Position numbers and translations under genes: made by a program. 64,000 nucleotides of DNA from Emergencia timonensis (GTDB lineage: Bacteria > Bacillota > Clostridia > Peptostreptococcales > Anaerovoracaceae): assembly GCF_900086585.1 (NCBI RefSeq), contig NZ_FLKM01000008.1:372001-436000 (forward strand), given 5' to 3'. Numbering within the stretch: position 1 is the stretch's first letter; each line of letters starts with the position of its first letter. The notes beneath the pieces are model-generated. The model ran no database searches and was not told the DNA's origin. It was given only the letters and a program-made list of their open reading frames with translations. Positions 28,691 to 37,108 of the stretch are shown piece after piece.

Positions 28691-28710
28691 TGACGGAATA
28701 GATTCTGTCA
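28691..28710. promoter_or_regulatory. Candidate UAS for the NtrC-family regulator
   Basis: TGACGGAATAGATTCTGTCA is a 20-bp near-palindrome (nine pairs, one mismatch, AT-rich centre). It lies 60 bp upstream of the -24 element, the range where enhancer-binding proteins act. Only this one copy was spotted, whereas many such regulators use two. Confidence 0.5.
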
Positions 28711-28769
28711 TTTCCACGTTTTTTATTTTGCTAACAGTTAAAAAATGCAGAAAGCAAAGCAGTCTAAAT

Positions 28770-28786
28770 TGGCACCATATTTGCAT
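28770..28786 (+). promoter_or_regulatory. Sigma-54 (-24/-12) promoter of the amidohydrolase
   Basis: TGGCAC, five bases (CATAT), then TTGCAT is an exact fit to the sigma-54 consensus TGGCACN5TTGCW. It lies 32 bp before the amidohydrolase ATG. The AT-rich bases after TTGCAT suit the transcription start. Confidence 0.9.
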
Positions 28787-28817
28787 TTATATTATAAAAA
28801 AGAAAGGTTGTGAAACT

Positions 28818-30002
28818 ATGCAGAATGTAAAAGATCAGTTTCTACAGTTAGTTGATGATTATAAAGAGCAAGCGATCCGCATGCGACGATATCTCCATCA
28901 ATACCCTGAAACTGCGGGATGCGAAAAAAATACAACTAATTATATAAAGGAACGGCTGCAGGAAAGCGATATTCAAGTCGTCGACAGCCCCTTTCATACA
29001 GGCTTAGTTGCTAAAGTGAATGGCAAAACAGGAGGCAAAAACATCTGTATCCGAGTAGGAATAGACGCTTTACCTGTGAAAGAAGAAAGTGATGTCGACT
29101 TTATATCAAAAAATGAGGGCGCCTGTCATTGCTGCGGCCACGATCTTCATATGGCCGCAGCTATCATTTGTGCTAAAATTTTGCATGAAACAAGAAACAC
29201 CTGGAATGGAAGTGTCGGGTTTATTTTTCAACCTGCGACGGAAACCGGAAAAGGCGCAGAGTATATGATTAGACAGCAGGTCTTAAAAATTTTACGTCCA
29301 GATGTAATTCTCGGTTTTCATTGCTGGCCTGAGCTTATGGTAGGAAGCGTCGGGGTGCGTCGGGGGCCAATGATGGCAGCATCAGATTCTATAAAAATCA
29401 TAATTGAGGGCAAAAGTGGTTCAGCAGCACATCCTCATAAGTGTGTAGATCCCATTTTAATTTCTACCTATGTTATGCAGCTGTTACAAAATATTGTTTC
29501 CCGTGAATGCAGCCCAGTTGAACCAGTGGTAATTACAATTGGTAAAATAATCGGCGGTACTGGAGGTGATTCGATTCCTAATATAGTAGAAATGGAAGGA
29601 ACTGTTCGCACTTTACGGGCTGCACAACGTATCTGTATTAGAAAGGCCATTTCACGTACCGTAGAACATACCGCGGCAGCAATGGGAGGTACAGGTCATG
29701 TAACCTTTATAGAGAATGGAGATTCTGTGATTTGTGATGAAATAGTAGCCTCTTATTTGGAAGAAGCTGCTGCTTATGTCGCGACAGGGCCTATAGATCA
29801 ATTACAAAAACCTTCTATGGGTATGGAAGATTTTTCTTATTATTTGCGAGACCTGCCAGGTGCTTACTTCAGAATCGGTACTGCCAACAAGCAGTCCGCC
29901 TCAAAACTGCCCCTTCACAACCCGGCGCTCATCTTTGATGAGGATGCTATTTTAGTTGCATGTAAAATTCTCCTGCAGTTTACGGCCATCTATAACACTT
30001 GA
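28818..30002 (+). CDS. M20-family metal-dependent amidohydrolase
   Basis: With the ATG at 28818 (after GAAAGGTTGTG) this is a 394-residue protein. The longer frame would start before the sigma-54 promoter and is not credible. It has RRYLHQYPETAG near the N-terminus, the metal-binding cysteine and histidines in CHCCGHDLHMAAA, and a later GKSGSAAHPHK, ending with GMEDFSYYL. These match M20D amidohydrolases (hippurate or N-acyl amino acid hydrolases, indole-acetyl-amino acid hydrolases). It would cleave an N-acyl amino acid or small peptide amide; the substrate cannot be fixed. Sigma-54 control hints at a nitrogen or carbon scavenging role. Confidence 0.9.
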   Translation: MQNVKDQFLQLVDDYKEQAIRMRRYLHQYPETAGCEKNTTNYIKERLQESDIQVVDSPFHTGLVAKVNGKTGGKNICIRVGIDALPVKEESDVDFISKNEGACHCCGHDLHMAAAIICAKILHETRNTWNGSVGFIFQPATETGKGAEYMIRQQVLKILRPDVILGFHCWPELMVGSVGVRRGPMMAASDSIKIIIEGKSGSAAHPHKCVDPILISTYVMQLLQNIVSRECSPVEPVVITIGKIIGGTGGDSIPNIVEMEGTVRTLRAAQRICIRKAISRTVEHTAAAMGGTGHVTFIENGDSVICDEIVASYLEEAAAYVATGPIDQLQKPSMGMEDFSYYLRDLPGAYFRIGTANKQSASKLPLHNPALIFDEDAILVACKILLQFTAIYNT

Positions 30003-30052
30003 TTTATATTACAGATACAGTATAATGATGTTATAAATAAGGGGGTGAAGCA

Positions 30053-32212
30053 GTGGAAGAAAGTATGAAGGGGCTGAATGCAGCGCAGGAGGAAGCGGTT
30101 ACCTCCACAGAAGGTTTTATTCGCGTCATAGCCGGAGCCGGTTCCGGTAAGACGCGGGCTCTTTCACAGCGATTCGCCTATTTGGTTAACGAAATTGGGA
30201 TTTTGCCAGGCAACATTCTCTGTGTAACTTTTACCAATAAGTCGGCCAACGAGATGCGCCAGCGTATCCATCATCTGACGGGAGATAATGATACCGGTTA
30301 TATCTGCACCTTTCACAGTTTCTGCGTCTCGATTTTACAGGAAGACAGCAATGCTGTCCAATATCCGAAAAGCTTTTTGGTATTAGATAATTCCGATATC
30401 GACGCTATGCTAAAGATTATTTATGAGGAACGGAATCTGACGCTGCGAAATATGACCTTCAGCAAAGCGCGGGACATGATTGAAATCCGCAAGATCAGCA
30501 AGGAACCGGAATACTATTTGGACATGATTACTATGTCATTGGATACTCTCAGGCAGAAATATGAGGAAGCTGTCAATCCATCGGACATCATCTTCTACGG
30601 GTACCTCTATCAAGAAAAGAAATGTTTTGGCTTAGATTATAATGACTTAATCAAATTTTCCCTCTATATCTTTCAAGAAGAGGAAGAAATCCGTCTCAAG
30701 TGGCAGAGGCGGCTGGAATATATTATGATTGATGAGTTTCAGGATATTGATGATTTGCAATACAGACTAATGGAAGTTCTGTGCAATCATCACAAAAATC
30801 TGTTCATCGTAGGCGACCCTGACCAAACAATCTATACTTGGCGTGGAGCAAACGTCAAGTATTTATTGGATTTTGACAAGGTATTTCCCCATGTTAAAAC
30901 CATCATGATGATGCAGAATTATCGCTCCACGCCACAGATCCTTTCTGCAGCCAATTCTCTAATAGAAAAGAATCAAAGCCGTATCAAGAAGGAACTTTTA
31001 CCTACTCTGCCTGGCGGTTTGCCCGTTCTCTGTCATCACGCCGATCATTCCAGGGCAGAGGCCGTTTTTATTGCCGCTAAAATTCAGGAGCTTCACGAAA
31101 AAGGAACGCCATATCGGGACATGACCATACTATATCGAGCTCATTACATCACGAGAACCATCGAAGAGATATTTTTGAAAGAAAAAATTCCCTATACGAT
31201 TTATAGCGGCGTCCAGTTTTTTGGTCGTATGGAAATCAAGGATGCCCTCTCCTACCTGCGAATGATCGCCTACAAAGACGATCTTTCTTTTCTGCGTATC
31301 GCCAATGTGCCTAAGCGCAACATCGGGCAACGGCGCTTGGCCTTCTTGCAAGAATACGCAGCGGAGAAAAATTGCACACTGTATGATGCTTTGATTAAAA
31401 ATATAGAAAACGATATCTTTAAGGGAACAAAAGCCGCCAGTTTTGTTGCACTGATAGAGTCCTTTGCTGCTGACTACGCAGAGCGGCCGATTTCTGAAGT
31501 GCTGTCTGCCATTCTCAATGAGAGCGGTTATGAAAGGATGCTGCGCACCGAGGGCAGCCAGGAGCGCCTTGATAATTTAGCGGAGCTAAAGCAGTCTGTC
31601 TATGAATATGAGACCTCCTGCGGTGAGGAAAGTACCTTGGAACATTATTTGACGCACATCGCGTTGTTCACAAACAGTGATGCAGAAGATCGCAGTGATA
31701 AAGTCAAGCTGATGACTGTCCACACCGCCAAAGGCTTGGAATTTCCATATGTCTTTCTCTGTGCTATGAATGAGGGAATCTTTCCATCAAAGAAAACAAA
31801 CACACTGCAAGCTATGGAAGAGGAACGCCGTTTGGCTTTTGTGGCTATGACCCGAGCAGAAAAACGGTTGTACCTCACAGAAGCGGAGGGGCGTAATTTT
31901 GACGGTTCTCCTCGTTACCCTTCCCGCTTTTTGCTGGATATCGATGAAACACTCCTGGCCTATACCCAAAAGCCGCAGGATCATCTGATTGCGAAGGCAC
32001 AGGACTATATCAACTTCAACAGCCGTTATCTCTTGGATCACTCACAGGGTCAGCATTTTGCCAGGGGTCAGAGAATCAAACACAGTATCTTTGGACCAGG
32101 GACCATTGTTGAAGTGGACATGGAAAAAGCAGCCTATACGATTCAATTTGAAAAGATAGAAACGCCGCGAACCATTACTTTTCGAGCGAAACTGGAAGTC
32201 CTCCAAGGATAA
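30053..32212 (+). CDS. UvrD/PcrA-like superfamily 1 DNA helicase
   Basis: This 719-residue protein carries the SF1A set: LNAAQEEAV (Q motif), AGAGSGKTRAL (Walker A), TFTNKSANEM (Ia), DEFQDID (II), GDPDQTIYTWRG (III), NYRSTPQIL (IV), VHTAKGLEFPYVFL (V) and AMTRAEKRLYL (VI). A C-terminal GQRIKHSIFGPGTIVEV Tudor-like domain resembles the RNA-polymerase-binding end of PcrA. The start is a GTG at 30053 after GGGGGTGA; an ATG lies four codons later. It may act in repair or in resolving transcription conflicts. A second, canonical PcrA may exist elsewhere, so no symbol is assigned. Confidence 0.92.
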   Translation: MEESMKGLNAAQEEAVTSTEGFIRVIAGAGSGKTRALSQRFAYLVNEIGILPGNILCVTFTNKSANEMRQRIHHLTGDNDTGYICTFHSFCVSILQEDSNAVQYPKSFLVLDNSDIDAMLKIIYEERNLTLRNMTFSKARDMIEIRKISKEPEYYLDMITMSLDTLRQKYEEAVNPSDIIFYGYLYQEKKCFGLDYNDLIKFSLYIFQEEEEIRLKWQRRLEYIMIDEFQDIDDLQYRLMEVLCNHHKNLFIVGDPDQTIYTWRGANVKYLLDFDKVFPHVKTIMMMQNYRSTPQILSAANSLIEKNQSRIKKELLPTLPGGLPVLCHHADHSRAEAVFIAAKIQELHEKGTPYRDMTILYRAHYITRTIEEIFLKEKIPYTIYSGVQFFGRMEIKDALSYLRMIAYKDDLSFLRIANVPKRNIGQRRLAFLQEYAAEKNCTLYDALIKNIENDIFKGTKAASFVALIESFAADYAERPISEVLSAILNESGYERMLRTEGSQERLDNLAELKQSVYEYETSCGEESTLEHYLTHIALFTNSDAEDRSDKVKLMTVHTAKGLEFPYVFLCAMNEGIFPSKKTNTLQAMEEERRLAFVAMTRAEKRLYLTEAEGRNFDGSPRYPSRFLLDIDETLLAYTQKPQDHLIAKAQDYINFNSRYLLDHSQGQHFARGQRIKHSIFGPGTIVEVDMEKAAYTIQFEKIETPRTITFRAKLEVLQG

Positions 32213-32230
32213 GAGAAAAGAGAGTTTTTT

Positions 32231-32872
32231 ATGATTATTTACTTAGGCAATAAAGCGACAGAACGAGACACTCTGGATTTTCTGACAGATATGTTAGCCG
32301 ATGGTTATAGCTTTAGAGGACTTACCATGGGTTATGGCAAGTTAAAATATACAGGACATCACGATCGCAGCAATAAGATCGGCGTCATGTCAAAGGATGA
32401 TTACGATAAATTGTCAGAGCAGGAGAAGAAGGACTTTAAATATATAGACGAGACAGGCGAAAACGTCTTTTATCAGACGAAGAAAACCATTGGGGATAAC
32501 AACTTCTATCGAAATAAAAAAGAAGAGAAAGAACGAAATCCTTCAAATTACATCATTGGAGGACTAGTCGTCCTTGCCGTTATGGCGGTAATCGTAAAAG
32601 TGCTACTATCCATGGACACACAGGGCGTCTTCAAAACATTAGGTGAAATTTTTCTGCAGCCGATCGTTTTTTTTATGGTATTTCTGCCTGCTCTGATCTG
32701 GATTTTAGCTTGGATCGCACATAAATTAATCATAAAAACCATTGAAGCAGATGACAACAGAGAAAACCGAAAAAAGGCCAGAAAAACCAAACTACTCTAC
32801 AATACGGTGATGCAGATTGCCGCTTTTCTGATACAGATCGGTGTTGCTTTGGCTCCACTGCTGCATCATTGA
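32231..32872 (+). CDS. Small membrane protein of unknown function
   Basis: This 213-residue protein is not recognised. It has a soluble N-terminal part of about 100 residues rich in charged residues and then three hydrophobic segments at about 107-127, 140-165 and 192-212. A basic stretch (DNRENRKKARKTK) lies between the last two. It starts 18 bp after the helicase and could be cotranscribed. Codon use is like the neighbours. Confidence 0.65.
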   Translation: MIIYLGNKATERDTLDFLTDMLADGYSFRGLTMGYGKLKYTGHHDRSNKIGVMSKDDYDKLSEQEKKDFKYIDETGENVFYQTKKTIGDNNFYRNKKEEKERNPSNYIIGGLVVLAVMAVIVKVLLSMDTQGVFKTLGEIFLQPIVFFMVFLPALIWILAWIAHKLIIKTIEADDNRENRKKARKTKLLYNTVMQIAAFLIQIGVALAPLLHH

Positions 32873-32923
32873 ATGCAGCAATTTTCATCTTTTGCTTCTT
32901 TTTTAAAGCAGTATCGAAGATAT

Positions 32924-32955
32924 TTGACAAAATCTTGACTTTTTAGTGTTACACT
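32924..32955 (+). promoter_or_regulatory. TTGAC direct repeat and -10 upstream of the second two-component system
   Basis: TTGAC occurs at 32924 and 32935, exactly 11 bp apart. TACACT lies at 32950-32955, 20 bp after the first TTGACA. The same geometry stands before the lipoprotein gene at 34937. The likely reader is the response regulator encoded directly downstream, giving autoregulation. Confidence 0.65.
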
Positions 32956-32977
32956 TCTTTAGAAAGGAGGCAGGACG

Positions 32978-33652
32978 ATGAAACAGAAATTATTGATTAT
33001 AGATGACGAAACGATACTGACTGAATTACTTTATGACCATTTTAATACCTGTGGGTATCTGGTATATACGGCGAATAATGGCCGAGAGGCAGCTTCACTT
33101 CTCTCTGTGCAGCCCGATTTGATTTTGCTGGATATAAATATGCCAGATTTGGACGGTATGACTTTGTGCAAGCAGATTCGCAGATCTGTAATTTGTCCTA
33201 TTCTGTTTTTAACTGCCAGAATCACAGAGCAGGATAAAGTTAACGGGTTTGCCAGCGGCGGCGACGATTATATTACAAAACCGTTCAGTTTACAGGAGCT
33301 GACTGCCAGGGTGGAAGCTCATCTCCGCCGGGATGCCAGAAACAGAATTGCCCCGAAGCTGCTGTCATCGCAAGGGTTGATTGTCAATTTGTCCGAGAGA
33401 ACTGTCAGCTATGAAGGAAAGGAGATTCCTTTTTCTAAAAGAGAGTTTGACATCATAGAATTTCTTCTTTCCAATGGCAATCACGTCTTTGACAAAGAAC
33501 ATATTTATGAAGGCGCGTGGGGATTTGATGCTGAAGGCGACAGCAGCGTAGTAAAGGAACATGTGCGGAAGATTCGCACAAAATTATATGAGACGACAGG
33601 TAAAGAATACATTGAAACAGTTTGGGGGATGGGATACAAATGGAACAAATAA
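32978..33652 (+). CDS. OmpR/PhoB-family response regulator
   Basis: This 224-residue protein has REC with IIDDE, LILLDINMPDLDG and KPFS. A winged-helix output domain has FSKREFDIIEFLLSN and VVKEHVRKIRTKLYE. A strong AAAGGAGG precedes the ATG. It overlaps the following kinase by 13 bp. The shared TTGAC repeats upstream of this gene and of the lipoprotein-ABC operon name its probable regulon. Confidence 0.95.
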   Translation: MKQKLLIIDDETILTELLYDHFNTCGYLVYTANNGREAASLLSVQPDLILLDINMPDLDGMTLCKQIRRSVICPILFLTARITEQDKVNGFASGGDDYITKPFSLQELTARVEAHLRRDARNRIAPKLLSSQGLIVNLSERTVSYEGKEIPFSKREFDIIEFLLSNGNHVFDKEHIYEGAWGFDAEGDSSVVKEHVRKIRTKLYETTGKEYIETVWGMGYKWNK

Positions 33653-34926
33653 AAAGGAAAAGAGCAGAATCTTTGAAAAGTTCCTTTACTTATGCCATGC
33701 TATTCACCGTATTTATGATTATCCTTCTTTCAGTTTTGTCTGTATGGGGCTGCGCCGCCTTGCAGAAGTGGGTTATGCCAGACAAGAATGAGGCTTATCT
33801 TCATCTGACAACGACGTATTTTGACGGTACGCAGACCACGTCTACCCAGTTGGTGACCTTTGGCAAGGAAGATAACATTCCGCTTATAGAAGGAAATAAT
33901 GAACTCAGCCCTTCTATCAAAGAAATATCTAACTATTCCATAGATAAAATTGAAAACAGCTTTGATTCTTTAACGCCAAAACGAAAAGCAGCTTACACTC
34001 TGCTCTCTGCCGCCATGGTAGGCCTGCCGGCAGTCTATTCAATTGCAGGCGTCCTGCTTTGTGCGCTTTGGTTCTATCGAAAAAAATTAGAAAAACCAAT
34101 TGAAATCTTGTCCAATGCGACAGAAAATATAGCGAAAGAAGATTTGGATTTTACCGTCTCTTACGAAGGCGGAGACGAAATGGCCAAGTTATGCGATTCT
34201 TTTGAAATGATGAGACAGACCTTGTATACAAATAACCAGAAAGTCTGGAATATGTTAGAAGAACGACGAATGCTGCAGGCCTCTGTCGCTCACGATCTGC
34301 GCAATCCAATTTCTATCATCGAAGGATACACGGAATATCTACAACAAAATATCCCGCAGGGCACCTTGTCAGAGGAGAAACTTCTGCACACTGTAGAAAA
34401 CCTATCCACAGCGGCAAAGCGATTGGAACGTTATACCGATTCTATTCAGGATATCCAAAGTATGGAGGACCTCGAGATTACACCGAAGGAAACCAATTTG
34501 CCGGATACCCTGCTGGAAATGATAGAGGATTTTTCCCACGTTGCAAGGCAGAAAGACCTATCGCTGGAAGTTCATGCTGATATTGCGGCAAGTCAGGTTA
34601 TGATTGACGGACAAATATTGTACCGCATCCTGGAAAACCTGTTTACCAATGCACTTCGCTTTGCCGTCAGCAAAATAGAAATCACATTTTTGTTAGAGGG
34701 TACCAGCCTCCTTGTTTTCATAGATGACGATGGAAAAGGATTTCCAGAAAAAATATTAAAAAACCAGGAACGCTATGCCATTACATCTACTACCACAGAC
34801 AGACACATGGGCATGGGACTCATTATCAGTCGTATTTTAAGTAAAAAACACGGCGGTTCTCTGCGGTTATCTAACGGCAGCCCTAGTGGAGGCGCACGGG
34901 CTGAAGTAAAAATTTGTATCAGATAA
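33640..34926 (+). CDS. Sensor histidine kinase
   Basis: With the ATG at 33640 this is a 428-residue kinase. An N-terminal TM helix (about 16-40) is followed by an extracytoplasmic loop of about 80 residues, a second TM at about 123-145, HAMP, HisKA with SVAHDLRNPISIIEGY, and HATPase_c with NLFTNALRFA, DDDGKGFP and MGMGLIISRI. It is translationally coupled to the regulator. It probably senses an envelope stress or a peptide, given the lipoprotein and ABC exporter downstream. Confidence 0.93.
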   Translation: MEQIKRKRAESLKSSFTYAMLFTVFMIILLSVLSVWGCAALQKWVMPDKNEAYLHLTTTYFDGTQTTSTQLVTFGKEDNIPLIEGNNELSPSIKEISNYSIDKIENSFDSLTPKRKAAYTLLSAAMVGLPAVYSIAGVLLCALWFYRKKLEKPIEILSNATENIAKEDLDFTVSYEGGDEMAKLCDSFEMMRQTLYTNNQKVWNMLEERRMLQASVAHDLRNPISIIEGYTEYLQQNIPQGTLSEEKLLHTVENLSTAAKRLERYTDSIQDIQSMEDLEITPKETNLPDTLLEMIEDFSHVARQKDLSLEVHADIAASQVMIDGQILYRILENLFTNALRFAVSKIEITFLLEGTSLLVFIDDDGKGFPEKILKNQERYAITSTTTDRHMGMGLIISRILSKKHGGSLRLSNGSPSGGARAEVKICIR

Positions 34927-34936
34927 ATCCAAGGTC

Positions 34937-34968
34937 TTGACGAATTTTTGACCTCTCTCTCTTATAAT
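34937..34968 (+). promoter_or_regulatory. TTGAC direct repeat and TATAAT upstream of the lipoprotein-ABC operon
   Basis: TTGAC lies at 34937 and 34948, 11 bp apart, with a perfect TATAAT at 34963-34968, 20 bp after the first TTGACG. Every spacing equals that at 32924-32955. The absence of a -35 at the standard 17 bp suits an activated promoter. Confidence 0.7.
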
Positions 34969-35003
34969 CTCCTTATCAAATAACAGGTAAGGAGATTATT
35001 TTT

Positions 35004-36368
35004 ATGAAAAAGTTAGTCGTTACGCTTTGTCTGCTGACAGTTTTGTTATCATTTGCCGGCTGCGGGGAAAACAGCAGTAAACAGGACGGCACCGGTGCCG
35101 CTGAAAAAGCAAAGGATCTGACCATGATTACACAAGGCCGGCTGCGCTGCACAAGTGACCAGGGATATTACTATATTGGCGAGGACAGCATTGCGCTCAA
35201 GGAGAATACTTTTGGTTTTCGGATGATGTATGTTGACTATGAGACACAAAAGGAAATCTTTCTTTGCAACCGGCCAGGCTGTGAACACGATTCCGAAGAA
35301 TGTCCGGCCGTTTTTAATGACACAGATTTAAAAATGGGCAGCAGCCTGCTGTTCTATAATGGATACTTATACCTTTTTTCACACGACCAGGATTTAGGCG
35401 GAGGTTCAATGACAGACCATTCAGCAGGCAGTAATCCAATGGAGGATGATGGTGCTTCCTTTACGGCAGATTCTGCCTGCCTATATCGCATGAATCCAGA
35501 TGGGACTGACCGCAAAAAGGTTTTTACCTTTGATGAAGGACTTTCTCTGGAAGATCAAGTCTTTGCCTCAAGAGATACGCTTTACTTTATTACAAAAAAG
35601 GTTACAAGTGAGAAAGTAAACAATCAGACCACTTATTATGCTTCCTCTCAAAGAAGGTTAGTTGCAGTCAATACACAGGACTGGAAATCTTCCACGATAT
35701 GCGAGCTGGATACAGACGTAAATGTGATTGGCGCCTTTGATAACCAATTGGTTTTTTATCAGACAATCTTTGACCATAAAATGTCAAGAGAAGAGATGTT
35801 AGATGACAATCAGTATTTGGACGCGCTGAATAAATCCTATAACTCTTATTGTGTTTTAGATCTTGCAGGGGGCAAAAGCGAGGAGGTCGCGAAATTATCC
35901 AATAAAAAAATACACACCTACGCAGTGAAAGGCAAAAAGCTGTATCTCTCAACAGAGGGAAAAGGAAAAATCGAGGAAATTGATTTAGTTTCTAAAGAAA
36001 AGAAAACCTTTGCAGAGACAGCCGACAGCTGTATTGATCGAGCCTATGACGACGTCCTCTCTTGTTCCTCCTGGGGGAAGAATGGAGAGATCAGCGATAA
36101 CAGCAGGCTCTACATCCATTTAAACGACGGCAGTATAGATAAATCTAAAATGCAGATGAAGTCCATGGAGGGCGCTATCGAAATTCTAGGAGAACGAAAA
36201 GACCAGTTTCTAGTGCTCTACGATTACGATGCTAAGAAAGACCCTGTATATGAAGGTCAGTATAATATCAATGGGGCAAAGTACGCTCTGATAAATAAAG
36301 AAGATTTGTATAAGGGTAATGAGAATTATCATACGATCAAGCTGATTAGTTCTGGTCTGGGATTGTGA
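35004..36368 (+). CDS. Lipoprotein with a beta-propeller-like ectodomain
   Basis: This 454-residue protein has a signal peptide and lipobox (LLSFAGC, lipidated Cys about residue 20). The rest is a repeat-rich beta ectodomain with several Y-x-x-Y/F and LYFI-type strands, like TolB/DUF5050 propellers. A CNRPGCEHDSEECPA motif (about residues 91-105) recurs in related clostridial lipoproteins and could bind metal. Its 11-bp distance from the ABC ATPase gene suggests one operon and a shared function, for example sensing or substrate capture for the exporter. The function is not known. Confidence 0.8.
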   Translation: MKKLVVTLCLLTVLLSFAGCGENSSKQDGTGAAEKAKDLTMITQGRLRCTSDQGYYYIGEDSIALKENTFGFRMMYVDYETQKEIFLCNRPGCEHDSEECPAVFNDTDLKMGSSLLFYNGYLYLFSHDQDLGGGSMTDHSAGSNPMEDDGASFTADSACLYRMNPDGTDRKKVFTFDEGLSLEDQVFASRDTLYFITKKVTSEKVNNQTTYYASSQRRLVAVNTQDWKSSTICELDTDVNVIGAFDNQLVFYQTIFDHKMSREEMLDDNQYLDALNKSYNSYCVLDLAGGKSEEVAKLSNKKIHTYAVKGKKLYLSTEGKGKIEEIDLVSKEKKTFAETADSCIDRAYDDVLSCSSWGKNGEISDNSRLYIHLNDGSIDKSKMQMKSMEGAIEILGERKDQFLVLYDYDAKKDPVYEGQYNINGAKYALINKEDLYKGNENYHTIKLISSGLGL

Positions 36369-36379
36369 GGTGAAGGAAG

Positions 36380-37108
36380 ATGCTAGAATTAAAGACGATT
36401 ACAAAAAAGTATGACGATAAATACGCGCTGCAGGATATTTCTCTAACTCTTTCAGAAGGCATCTATGGTATTCTAGGTCCCAATGGTGCGGGAAAATCGA
36501 CGTTGATGAATATCATTACAGAGAATCTTCAGGCAGACGAAGGGCAAGTTTTATGGGACGGTAAATCAATACAGGAGTGGGGAGCGGAATATCGGGCGAT
36601 TTTAGGCTACGCTCCTCAGCAGCAAGGCCTCTATGATACTTTTACAGGCCGTCGTTTTCTCAGTTATATGGGAGCATTAAAAGAAATTCCCAAAGATCGG
36701 ATAAAAAGTGAGATAGAAGAATCAGCGGCTTATGTAAATTTGCTGGAAAAACTGGATCGCCCGATTGGTACCTATTCTGGCGGCATGAAGCAGCGGCTTC
36801 TGATTGCCCAGGCAATGATGGGCAGCCCAAAATTAATTGTTTTGGATGAGCCGACTGCAGGTCTCGATCCCAAGGAACGAGTCAGTATTCGCGAAAAAAT
36901 TAAAGAGCTGGCAGAGGGTAAAATCATTTTGATGGCCACACATGTGGTTTCTGATATCCAGTCTATCGCAAAAGAAATTATCATTCTGCAGTCAGGCAAA
37001 ATCGCGGCAAAAGACAGCGTAGAAGCCTTGTGTTCTCAATTTGGAGAGGCGAAGGATTTAGAAGCAGTGTATATGGCAATCTTTGGTGAGGAGGCTTCGT
37101 ATGTATAG
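36380..37108 (+). CDS. ABC transporter ATP-binding protein
   Basis: This 242-residue ATPase has Walker A GPNGAGKSTLMNII near residue 35, Q-loop YAPQQQGLY, signature YSGGMKQRLLIAQAMMG, Walker B LIVLDEPTAGLDP and an H-loop in ATHVVSD. It is the short single-domain type used by ABC-2 exporters for antimicrobial peptides or lantibiotics. It overlaps the permease gene by 8 bp. Confidence 0.95.
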   Translation: MLELKTITKKYDDKYALQDISLTLSEGIYGILGPNGAGKSTLMNIITENLQADEGQVLWDGKSIQEWGAEYRAILGYAPQQQGLYDTFTGRRFLSYMGALKEIPKDRIKSEIEESAAYVNLLEKLDRPIGTYSGGMKQRLLIAQAMMGSPKLIVLDEPTAGLDPKERVSIREKIKELAEGKIILMATHVVSDIQSIAKEIIILQSGKIAAKDSVEALCSQFGEAKDLEAVYMAIFGEEASYV

